Positions 38,352 through 50,400 of a DNA stretch of 64,000 bases are shown here, piece after piece. The first letter of the stretch is position 1. Each line of letters starts with the position of its first letter. This DNA is from Leptoclinus maculatus (taxonomy: Eukaryota; Chordata; Actinopteri; Perciformes; Stichaeidae): contig JAVDOI010000003.1 in assembly GCA_032191485.1 (NCBI GenBank), positions 10,106,986 to 10,170,985 on the forward strand, written 5' to 3'. The notes beneath the pieces were generated by a model. That model was given only the letters and a program-made list of their open reading frames with translations. It had not been told where the DNA came from and did no database searches. A program made the translations under genes and the position numbers.

Positions 38352-38437
<86 letters not shown>

Positions 38438-41400
38438 TGTCTGTCTGTGTGACTGTTGATTGTTGCAGGTTGTGCATTGAGGTCAAAGGTTTCCCATTCT
38501 TTGCTATACTACAGTTGTTGAAGAGCACATATTCCCTAATCTGCAGAGAGAATTTATCAAGCACACCAAATCAGGCCTTTTGTGTTTGTGCTGGAGTATG
38601 GCCACCATTGTGATACGAGATTGGTTCTGTGGTTGCTGACTCTCTAATTACAACCATTTATGCTCAGAGATAGAACACAAACAGCACAGGATAAAATCCA
38701 TTTGCTGCTGACTTTTCCCATCCTCTCTGTTTGCCTATTGTGCTTATGAATGGTGCCAGCTAGAAAATTATATTAATTGGACCTGCAAGGGCTGGACCAT
38801 TTCCACGGATGGATACAATTCTATTCATTTGAATGACAATGGTATGTCTGCCAGCTGCTTTTTTCCAGCGCACTCTAACCCCAGTCATTATCACAGCTGA
38901 AGGAGTAATCAGCCTTCTCTGGGACACATACAAGACACAGAAAGTGTTTGTCAGAGCAGAACGTTGTAGAAGATCGTCCCAGGGCATTTTCTTTGGCTTC
39001 AAGCGGTGTAAGGTTTTCATATGCAAAACCAGTCTTCAACTGAGCAGCAACAGACTTCGTTAGACTTTATTGGAAGTAAAACACTCACCAATCAGCGCTT
39101 CCAACCGAAGTTTATTTAACTCCATCTTAGGAATTAGGCCAAAACCCGTTAAAAGGGCTGTAGCCTCCCTTAATTCAGGGGTTTTCCCTTCATTTTCTAT
39201 GAGACTATTCAGCTACAAAGTTTATCAATGAGAGCTTTGTGGCGGTCCTCACTGTTCCCAGGTTGCTTGAGTAAACAGTACAGTACAGATACCTCACACT
39301 CCTGCTCTATTTATCTGGAGCCAGAAAAATTCAACGTTTCCCTTATCCTCAATTTCATCTGTCAGAAATGTTACCCCCACCCACCAAAATACAGCGGTCA
39401 CAGTCATACAGCCCCTTTCCTCCATGTTTATTCTAGGTCAGGTAGGCATCAAACGGGTACTCAACCGAAATGTCGGCAGAGCATCAGGTCTTCAAGAGCT
39501 GGAATGGTTGACAATATACAGTATGAATTAGAGGTCTGGCTCTGGAGTCGAGGACTGGCAGAGCAGAATCATTATCAGGGAATCAGTAGTCTGGACCCTG
39601 ACCTGCTCACCGGTTCAGTTTCCCACATCTTGTGGCAAAACCCAGAGGGATCCATTTACAGGTCTTCAAATGTCAGGGATGAGGTACATCCTCTGAGAGA
39701 CTCATGTTGCACTGTGGAGCCAGGGCCAGTCTGGGAAGACCATCAAGAAAACTGCTTCAGGGGAAACACAACCGAAACCCCAAGCACTGTTATGCAACCT
39801 CAGCCTGTATCAGTCTCTCTCCTCAAAAACCATATGTATGCAAAGATTGTCAAGCATTCCCCATAACCAAGTCATAACTAACTTTCGAATAAGGCAGCCA
39901 TTTGTTGACACATTTTCTCCTTTAAATGTCAGTGATGATTGAAACTAGATAACCAGATTTTCCTCTTTCTCATCCATAAGTTCTGCACGAGTTAATGCTG
40001 CTATTCCACTCTCACTCTCAGCTGTCAAAGTGCGACCACGTGTGTATTTACTGTGTTTTCAACAGGAGATCTGGGAAATTGCTCAGTGATTGACAATTAC
40101 AGGACGTGAATCTGCTCTCCCCAGTCCTTCCCTTCTGCCTGCACTGTATACATTACAGTGACACTGAGAACCAAAACAAACACATCCCTTTGGTTTGGGT
40201 AATCCAATCTTTGTAAGGTAGCTACTGTTCTCATACAATGGCTGTACAGAGGGGCGCTCCACTTTTCTTTTCCTGAACAGGCTCCAAAATACACCCCTGA
40301 GCCCCTTGCCCAGATTTCCAGTACCCCTGCACCTCTTTCCCCTTTAACAAGGGGTATCAGAGCCATTATGTTGGCTCTGGAAAATGAAAAGACAAACACA
40401 TCCTGGTATGCTAAGTGAAGGGGAGATGAAGAAGAAAAGCTCTGTTGAAGGCTGGCTGGTATTAATGGCTGGTATTAAAGCGTGAGAGGCTGTTTGGATT
40501 GTGACCCTGGCTGGGTGGGATCAGACGCCCGTAGACAGGATATGCACAGAGCCTTGTCGTGTCTAGAGCGCCGCTCTCACTTCTCTGACAGGATGCTGCG
40601 AAGCTGTCACGGGCTGAAGTGGGGATCTGATGACTGTGCACAGTTTGTGTTGGGGGACTGTGTGAACTCAGCCTTTAAACCGTAACACGAGTAGCGCTGT
40701 TCTAAAGGGTGCTCAACTGACACTACAAGAAGCCCTCACACACACACACACACACACATGTGCAAGCACAGAAAAAAAAACCTCCCTCCTCTTGGAGAAC
40801 AGTGCGGGGACTGTCGGAGCCTACAGCAGGAAGACAAACTAAGCCATGTTCCTTTCGCTATACCGTATGCAACATACCCACCTGTATCCTAACGTGCATC
40901 CATTACTGTGTGTTTCAGAGGAGCTGAGGTGTGCCGGGGTGATGTGTCCTGCTCTGTCAGTGCCCTCCTGCCCTAAGGGTTCAGTCCTGACCAAGAGTTA
41001 CACGCCCCCTGCTGGTTGCTGCCCCTCCATACTGCCCCAGTGCACTTGCGACCTCCGTGCCTGCCACAAGCTCCAGTGCCCGAGCGGACAGCGCGCTGTG
41101 CCGCTCAGCCAGGCCAGCGGTCAGCCAGGAGACTGCTGTGATGTCTTCGAGTGCCAGAAAGGTGATTTTACTGAACTGCACACTACACAATCTGCTCTGA
41201 TTGGTCTCCCACTGGGGGTAGCAATGGCACAGTCGGTGTGAGATTCATCGCCTTTGAGGAAGCAATTATTTTCCTAAGAGTAAGGCTTTCCTCCCTGCTG
41301 ACCTAATGTCGACAGATGAAAAGAAAAGTTGCCAATTGGATAATTACTGTTGGGCTGTTTATCAGGCTGGGCCGCTGCCTGCCAGGTTTAAGACCATAGT

Positions 41401-44400
41401 TCAAAGACATTTTTGCAGGGGTGTATCCACAATATTTCTATTGCCTGAAGGGATATGAAATATAATGGATCTTTTAAAGCAAACTGCTGGTCTGAAGTAG
41501 ACTCTTGTACCATTTTCTCACCTGGTGAGAGAGAGAGACAGGAAATGCAGAAGAGAGGCGAGGGAGAGCAGATGTGGAGCACAAATAGAGAGAGCTCAGC
41601 GCTCTCTGACGTGGCCCAGAGGCAGCCAGGAGAGTCAGGAAGGCAGGGAGGGGACCTGTGGTATTGGTCTGTTTACTCTGCGCTCCCAACAAATATTCGC
41701 TGTTTTACCAACAGAACAAATTCCCATTCTGGCCCCTCCACATGCATAAATGAGTGCCGTGTCCCGGAATTAATGGACTTAACGAGCCCAGTGACCAGAA
41801 AAGTGCTTAGGCTACGAATTTGCTCAACAGAAGTGCAGTGTCAAAGGGTTCCTGTCTGGTCACACGTCCAAAGGGAAAAGGTTCAACAGTTCATTGATGG
41901 GAATGCTTTTTATGTGCTCCAGTCTGCCAGTGGGGAGGGTAATCGAGTCCGGCAGGCCAGCGGGGGCTGAATGGCAGCCGTGGGGGCCATGGGATCAGTG
42001 TTTTGATAACAAGTGTCTGCTGCTCTTTGCGCCTGGGGCTTGATGCCTTTTGTGCTGCCTCTACCGTCCGTTAGGCCTGCATGACTGCGCGGTGTGTCAG
42101 AAAGCTCCACAGACCGGGACATGGCCAAGGACACAAACTGGGCCCCCTAGTCCTCACCCAAGTCCTGCATTGACCCCCAAAGCACTGGCTACAAATACTG
42201 TATCTTATGCATATTAAGTCGGAGTTGCTGTCAAATACCATACGTATTCTCTAATGGAACACCCTTTAACACGACCCCCATTGTCTTTCCGCTCAGGCTT
42301 GGACTGATTAACTTGTTTCCATTGCCCACTTGGCCGACGATAGACTCCTTCCACTGTTGGCAGGAGAATGGCTGTATCTGAGTGGCAGACCAAACCTGGC
42401 AGCACCGTCCTGACCTGATGTCATCCGATTACAGATGATCCTGTTTGGTTCTGTTTAGCCGTTGCCTGCCGTTTATCAACACTTAGCTGGCAAATATTCT
42501 GCATATGTCCCCAGTAGTGATCCCTGGACGCAGAGTAGGTTCCAGACTGCACATGTTCGTTTGAGATTTACGCCGGTGTTGAGCAATAAGGCTGAGATCA
42601 CCACACTAAGGGGGGGGCTCAGCTTGAGTTCGTTCTAAACACGCAACAGCTATGTCCTCAGACATTGATGAGTGGTTGTTTTGGTGACATAAGTTAAACT
42701 TGTATTTCTACATTGTCATTTGATAGTCTTGGCTGATCAAAAGTATCACTACGATATTGATGTTAATAAATCCCATCGTTATTCTTCTCTGGGAAAAGTC
42801 ATGTTTCCCAATGTGGTTTTGCTTCATTTGGCTGTAAATCACGAGATTTAGACAAGCTTAGGGTCAATGTTTTATGGCCCATCTATCTCCATATCCAATC
42901 TTCACATCAAATTAGAGAACACTGAACATCACAAAGCATGACTGGAATTTAGACTCCCTGCCGCAAGTTGTTTTAGGGATTACCATTAACAAACACTGCG
43001 GAAATCACATGTGAGCATCCCATCATGTGACTTCCTCTTGCTTCTGTGAGCGTTAAAAACCGTTGCCGTGCCTTTTGATTTAGGGCAGCTGAAGTGCTTA
43101 TTGCATTTTCTCTGCTTGGTTTTGCTGCACGCAAAGCAGGACTGCAGGACTACTGAGAGAGAAAGAGGAAAAGGCAGAAAGAATGGAACAGAAAGAAAGA
43201 GAATAAATGATCAACAAATTTCCCTGCTCTACTTTAAACTTAGTTGGCCCACCTGCTTTGAATCAGAGTGCAGTGCTGGTTGTCGGGAGACATGGGGTCA
43301 TCGTTACAGACCCTATAAGTCTGCGCTCAAAGGTATGGCGTACAGATGCCGCCGTAACCTCTGCCTCTCATTAATAGAAACTGCTGGCCCCACATCTGCC
43401 TGCATCTGTGCAATGCATTTACTCGCCTAACTAGTGTAGCTACTCCTCTGAGTCTGGAGACTTTCTTACATAACCACATTGCCTCACTCCCCTAATGTTG
43501 GAGTGGGTTTGATGAAAAGTTGCTGTGTGGTTTGTCAAGATCTTAGAAGGTTGAGTCACCCAAACCACTGCGGTTCATTTGACTGTGTAATCTAGTATTA
43601 CCGTTTGAGATGTCATGCTGTAATCTTCCTGCTACTCTGGCTACAAAACTCCCACCATTTGTTTTGAATAATTAACCATGTCATTTTCATTATGTGGAAA
43701 TTGCAATTTATGATGTTATTATAGATATTATGCATACAGACATTTATGTACAGATTTAGCCTTTGAGGGCCAAGTGTGCAATGAACTGGTCAAGGTTTTC
43801 CTGTAAGTATTCTGGTCTTTGCTGGGCCTGTTTGTACAACAGAGCTGTAACTAAGCTCATTTTATTTCATAGTAAAGGGAACACAGCGGAAAGAGGTTCT
43901 AAGTGCTTGGATGCTTTTTGGGAAAGGCAAGCCAGAGCATTGATTCACTCCACCTGCCAACCAGCACACTAAGTCCAGATTCTGCCAAAGCCTCAGACCC
44001 ACTACTGTTTTCTTTTACTCGCCACTGCAAGAGTTCGACGCCTTTTCAAGACTAGATAGATCCCTGTGAAATTCCTCCTCATGGACTTGGCTTGCCTCAT
44101 TGTCTGAAAAAATGCCATTCCACCCCACAGGCTTAAGCCATCAGTGTCTGCCTCAGCACCATTTGGTTCAGATAAACATTTCCATCAATAGCAGAAAATG
44201 AATGGATGTGTTTATGCATTTTTAATTGATTGTATACAGTCGTGATAGTCTCTCACTGATCAAGCTTGACATTTGTGATTCAAAACTGCATTTTTGTGAC
44301 ATAAAGTCATGAGGACAAAATCCTTGTGTTAATCTTTGCACAAATGTACAAAGGCACAGATGGACACGTGACACAGGGCACAATGTCCTGTGGTTCAACT

Positions 44401-47400
44401 GCAGAGTGTGTTATACATTATCCCACCCACATGGTTCTCAGTTAAAGGTTGTCAGCGGCTGTCTGATTCCTCTTTTCCTTGTTCTTCTCTTCAGTCTCTC
44501 CCAAGTGTGTCCACAATGGGAAGGAGTTTTCTGAGGGACAGGTGTATCGCATGGACCCCTGCTGGCTGTGTCAGTGCCGGGGAGGAATCTCCTTCTGCTC
44601 CAAGGCAGAGTGCGCTGAGCTGAACTGTGAAAACTTCTACATTCCTGAGGGCGAGTGTTGCCCTGTCTGCATAGGTACACACGTTTATATATATATTTTG
44701 TTAAGATGTGGCAACTTTAATTCTTCACTTTGCAAAATGTTACACTATTGAAACTGGGATATTGTGATTGAAGCTTTCGAGGTTTAAGCTACGGTTGATG
44801 TGGCACAGACGAGAAGGCCTGTGTGGCCAGCTGGCAGGGTGGAAAGCTGGTGCTTTCTGCAGAGGTAGAGGTGATATCAAAATTCACCATGCCCAACACC
44901 TACGACCAGTGACCCTACTTTAATGGCTTCCTCATGTAACCAGTTTCCTCAGTTTGTTAACATACCTGGCAAACAAGACGCACACCAAAGAGCCAACCAG
45001 GGATTAATTTCCGCTGAGGAGACTAAAGAACATACAAACTCTTTCAGAGTGTACAGTTTGGCTTTGTAATATCGGATTCTGGCATAATGGAGGGGGGGGG
45101 GGGTCCAATCGCAAAACACATGTGTTCAAAGCCAGGTAGGGTGCTCTGATATGCACACATTACAGTCTGCCAGAAGCCAGTGGATGGAGACGGTAGCTAG
45201 TTTCAGCCTCTGTCCGCTTTGGCTACAGTTGTTTGGGCGCATGAGAACGAGGGAGGAAGACAAAGAGCAAGACGGCAGAGGAGATTATGTTAGGGCAGTG
45301 TTGGAGGTACACCTGGAATATGTATGCATTTAGATGGCATTAAATGCTTTCATCTTCTACTCATGGAGAGCTGCTCTTACTTACTGCATGGTTCTCTGTG
45401 GAGAACATTGCCTGTGTAATCTGGATTAAGAGATGTATTCAAGGCTACCTGGTTGAGATTATACTTAAAAGATGTACTAATCAATATTTCTAACAGTAAA
45501 TCAAATGACTATTTGAAATACCTATCGATGATAAACCCACAGAGAATTATCACTGGACACTTTGATGTCTTCAATTGAATGTTTTTACAGCTTTACTGTT
45601 TTGGTTCATTCTTAGCACTCTCAAAGGGAGGGGCAGACAGCTGATCTCAGCAAAAAAGCATGAGTAGACCGTATAAAGGAAATTTAACTTTTTTGGAGCT
45701 GAACCAGTAATGTGCACACAAAAAAACGACGATATCCAACACTCTCTTTTTTTTTTTCTCATGATTCCCCCCAGCTAAGTAAAATGCTAAAATCCTGAAG
45801 CAACCCTTTAAAGTTTCATAATAAGGGTCATAGTACAGCGACGATCAAGAAAAATGGATCCTGTCCAGGTTAATTACTGCCAGATGGAAGGAACTTCAGC
45901 AGCCAAAACTCAGCTGGGATCAGATAGGGCAAATAGGACCCCCTGTGCACAATACACAGCACCCTTTCTCCCTCTGACACACATTCAGTAAGCCGCACCA
46001 AACTCATAAACACACAGAAATATGAACATACTTTAGTTTCACGCTGACACACAGAGAAAATGCTGAGACCTACTTCTAACCTTCCTCCGTTACCAATAAA
46101 CAGTGTAACAAAAACAATTAAAACGGTTTATTGTAAATGAAAAAAAAGGCTTCCAGAGTTGGGCTCAGGCATCATACACCACCTCAAGCTGAGCAGAATG
46201 GCCTCACAGACTGTCCCAAACTAATGCCTACGGATCTAAAAATTGTAGCTCCCTCAATACAAAGTGCTTTCTTTTGCTTCGGACCAAAATCTATCAACAC
46301 CTTCGACCTGAGGGGGTCACGGCTGAAACTCGCATGGATGAGTTCAAGCTTTCAGTCAAAATATGAGCGGACACTGTGGGGACCAGCAGTCATGAACGTC
46401 ATCACGCTTTGCTGTTTTTACAATGATCGAATCTCTCTCAGGACGACAAGGCAATACAATAAAACATCTCATTTCAATTTAAATCCCTATGTATGTTGTC
46501 GCAAAGCCAGGCGCCTCTCCCCACTTGTAAATGTAGATAAAACATCTAAATTCAACAGCTCTTGGTGACAAGCCAGTTTCCATATCTTGTTAGCTCCCTC
46601 ATGGAGTATCCTGCTTCCTTCAGCTCTGCTCTCACTCTGTCTCCTGTTAATTCAATTACAGTAGCTTGGGTTTAAATTGAAGTCATAGCCAAACCAAACT
46701 ATACATGTGACTTTGCTGAGAATCAGATCAAAGATTCACTTCCTTGCCCAACAATGAGGGTTGGGCGATGCGGAGAGCATCACAATATTTTAGACCAAAT
46801 ACCTCGATGACGATATTTAATGGTTGACCATTGGTGCTTTTACAAAATGTTTACGCAATTAAGTTTTTAATACATAATCATCAGAAATGTGGATATAATG
46901 ACGAAGTGGGTAAAAGCAAATGATAGAACAGCAAGAACATTCTGGTAAGTTAAAAAAATCACATCACTTTACTGTAACGCAGCCTTTTAAAGCAGGAAAA
47001 GAAAACACTTATGCCTTATTAAGATATCCAAAATCGACGATATTCTGTCTCCTTTCACGATATCGATTTAATATCGATATATTGCCCCAGCCATACCCAC
47101 AATGTGTCTTTCTGTCCTCTCAGATGTGGAGTTACTGTCGATGGACAGCACTAAGGCCAGTTGCTGGGTGAATAACAAGCTGCGGGCCCACGAGGAGCAG
47201 TGGAAAGAGGACGACTGCACCTTCTGCCAGTGTGTGGATGGAGAACCACACTGCACGGCCATGGCCTGCAAACAGAGCTGCCAATACCCTGTGAAGATCC
47301 CCGGAGAGTGTTGTCCCTTCTGTGAAGGTAGAGCGTTGCGTTGGCCTTTTTATATTAAATCATATCTTAACGTATAGCTCACAGCTATGAGGCGCACATT

Positions 47401-50400
47401 ATCCCACATACCACATGTCGGAGGCTCCTGTGGCCCCAGCAGCTTTTGCTACAGAGGCCGTGTCGGCATGGGCTCATTAAAGAGGAGGCCACAGAGCATT
47501 CTTTAAGCTGCAGGGTTCTTTGTGTTCCTTTATTACCCCTGCCCGCCAAAATGAGACCCACCTGTGTGTGCGAGCCTGCGCCGTGCTTATAACGCAGTAG
47601 GCTGGATAATTGAAGTGGATCCTTTTTTTTTTTTTGTGAGCGTAATTAGTTACAGCTCGTTGGGCTGCTCCTCCCACTGAACGTGGCAACAGGCGTTTGA
47701 CGGGAATGGCTGTGGTGCTATGTCTGTGTGCTCCAAACTGGCCTCGCTCAGTGTGGCTTCACAATGAAGCTGGCCCTGATTCAAGAGGGGTCCGGGCTGT
47801 CGACCCTCTATTGTCCTTACTGGTAGTCCTCGAGCTAAAGCAGGCTTTTTTTAGACACATTCAACTTATTAATGGGAGACAGTTCCAAGCAATAAGACGG
47901 AGAGGTAGAACCCCCATTTACAGTGCTACCCACCCTGGTGTAATTGCTCTACATTTATCTGTAATCACTGTTTAGTCCAAAATAGGAGCAGTGTAAATAG
48001 GTAGCTATTACAGTTGGCACAAAAAGCATCGATGAGGAAGAACACCTGAGGGGATCCTAGCACACATATATATTAAATAAAAAAAAAAAAAAAGAGAGAG
48101 AGAGAGAAAGTCATAAAAGAAATCACAGCTTGTTTTTTTTTTAAACTGTTGCTCTCATGCAAAGTTCTTACCCTCCATCATCTCTTTTGTTCTCTAGAGC
48201 CTTCTTACGAAACAGTTAGCCCCCTGCTATGCCCTCCCCTGGAAAACTGCTCCCTGTCAGGGAAGGACTGCCCCTACGGCTTTCAACCAGACATAAATGG
48301 ATGTCTGCTCTGCCAGTGCCTCAACAGTAAGTTCACTTTCCTCGCTTTACGTTGACCTTTAAGGGGTTAAAGTTTTCAGGGACTGACTTGCAGGAGCATG
48401 AACATCATACATCTCTTCTGACACGCTGCTTCTTGTATTATAATGGTGGACATCCAGCGCTGTATTTACCCGTTTGCTCATGCTGGTATCGACACAATTT
48501 GCCAACCTACTTGGTTTAGACAGCAACAAAGACATAGTTCATATTCACGACAGTTTATTTGCATACAGTCTTTATGTGGTTCTCGGTCACAACAATGTTC
48601 CTGTGAGGAGCCCCATAGACACTCGTGCCTTTGCCTTTGATGGATTGTTGTGCCCCTGGTCAGATGACCTCTCCCTCAACTCTTTCAGATGACTCCTGCC
48701 CTGACCTGGGAAAATACTGTTCCCTCCAATGCCCAGTGGGATACAAGACGGATGATTTCGGTTGTGAGGTGTGTGAGTGCAGCATTCCCGTGTCCAAGTG
48801 CCGCCCCTTGACCTGCACTAAGACCTGCCCCTATGGATATGTGTAAGTACGCCCTGTCGCCCTGTGGCTTTCTCCTTTCTCCCACGATCTCTCATCCATG
48901 TTTTCAACATGTTCAAAGGCATCCGCAGATGTGGAAAGAGCACGACAACATTGTACTCATGTCAAGTATTGTTACTTTGAATAGATTACTTTTGATATGA
49001 TACTACTTTTAAATGAAAGAACATCTTTAGGTTACAAATTAGATTGCATCAAATACAAAGGTATACACAAGTGGACCAACATCAGCACCAAGAACCCCTC
49101 AGTCCAAACCGACAGTCTGCAGTCTGTGCATACAACTGATCATCAATTCAAAAGAGACAACAGCCTTCCTTAATGTACCCTCACAAGAATCAACCAGAAA
49201 AGACACAAAACTCAGACAATGAAACAAAAATGATCGACAATAAATAAGGTGAGATATGGACACAACGGTGCCTGAAACTTATTTTTAGAATCAGTTAGAA
49301 TAGATAGAGTTTAGCAGTGTAGTGTGGTACTCACCTGTCTGAACGTCACCGCGAAGTCCTCCACAGTCTGCTGCTCCAGGTTCAACTTCTCCACTCGTTC
49401 ATTCTCAACGCGTGATATAAGCAGTCCACTCAGCGTCTCTGGTCCCAGTGCACTAATCAGATTCAGAACGTTTTGAGATGAATGAGACTCCATCATCACA
49501 TCAGAGATTAACAGTCTCATGCAGCAGAGGGTCCTCACACACCTCACTGAAGGTAAATGAGCACGTTAGCATTTAGCATGTTAGCCAGACCCAGCGTGCC
49601 CAGAGCACGGCCCTACTGTAGGTCACGAACATCGGGGGTTTGTCATTTAGCGAGCTTGATGGGTGTGGTGCATGTAATCAGTCATTTATTAAGATGGATG
49701 CAGTATTTTTTAACCATGCCAAGGTATAATAATGCTAACTATAACCACACCCCATGTGTGATCCTTCATTGTATTATGCTTAAAGTGGCCCCGACCCGTG
49801 AACTCAAACATTTATAACAAATCATTTCTGGAGTGTCACCTCTCTGCACGTGGAGCTTTGCCTTCCTGTGGCCGCAGAAGCACCTGCAGCTTCTTCTCTG
49901 CTACAGCTGCTGATTGTCTCCTTTCTTCTGTTCTAAGAAAAAAAATCTAATCGGATAGTGATGTTTGGAAATTCTGTTATGTTGGTGAGATGTGATCAGT
50001 TTCATAGTGTACAGTGGGGAAAATGGTTGCACCTTAAAATCTGTTTTGGGCTATACCATTAATCCTGTATTCAAATTGGTATGGTTGGATTCGAAGTTCA
50101 ATACTTATATTATCAAGTGATGCCCAGAGGTCTAAAGGAAGTGGAACAGGCTATTGCAGCAGTAGTTTGGCATCCGAGATCAAAGGGCCTACCTTGGTGG
50201 CAAAGCCCAGGTCTCTAAATCTGTGTTTGTGTTTGTGTGTGAGTCACCAGCCTCTCGGCCCCTTGCAACGCATCTCCTCCGAATCCCATTTTACCCAATC
50301 AAACATCTGGAAGTGCTCTCTACCGGGACGCTCGGTCTCCAGGCGCACCACTCTCATTTCATAAATGAGAGTGGTGCGCCGTCTCAAAACAACGATAAAA

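Larger units (their letters stand above)
33112..40918 (+). other. Intron 3 of the CRIM1-family gene
   Basis: The largest intron, 7.8 kb. It carries the hAT-like nested element at 36435-37303, CA/GT arrays at 36111, 38356 and 40737, and a 212-codon open frame at 39228-39866 that I judge to be chance. I searched it for a second atypical VWC-like exon and found none. Confidence 0.7.
44675..47123 (+). other. Intron 5 of the CRIM1-family gene
   Basis: 2.4 kb. Holds a poly-G run near 45090-45103, a fragment of the dispersed repeat family at about 45534-45640, and a larger dispersed repeat at 46753-47094 that ends beside exon 6. Confidence 0.7.

Noticed and set aside
39228..39866. 212-codon open frame in intron 3
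   Set aside because: No recognisable domain, no low-complexity bias to explain it, and it lies inside an intron without clear splice logic. An open frame of this length can occur by chance in 64 kb read in six frames.
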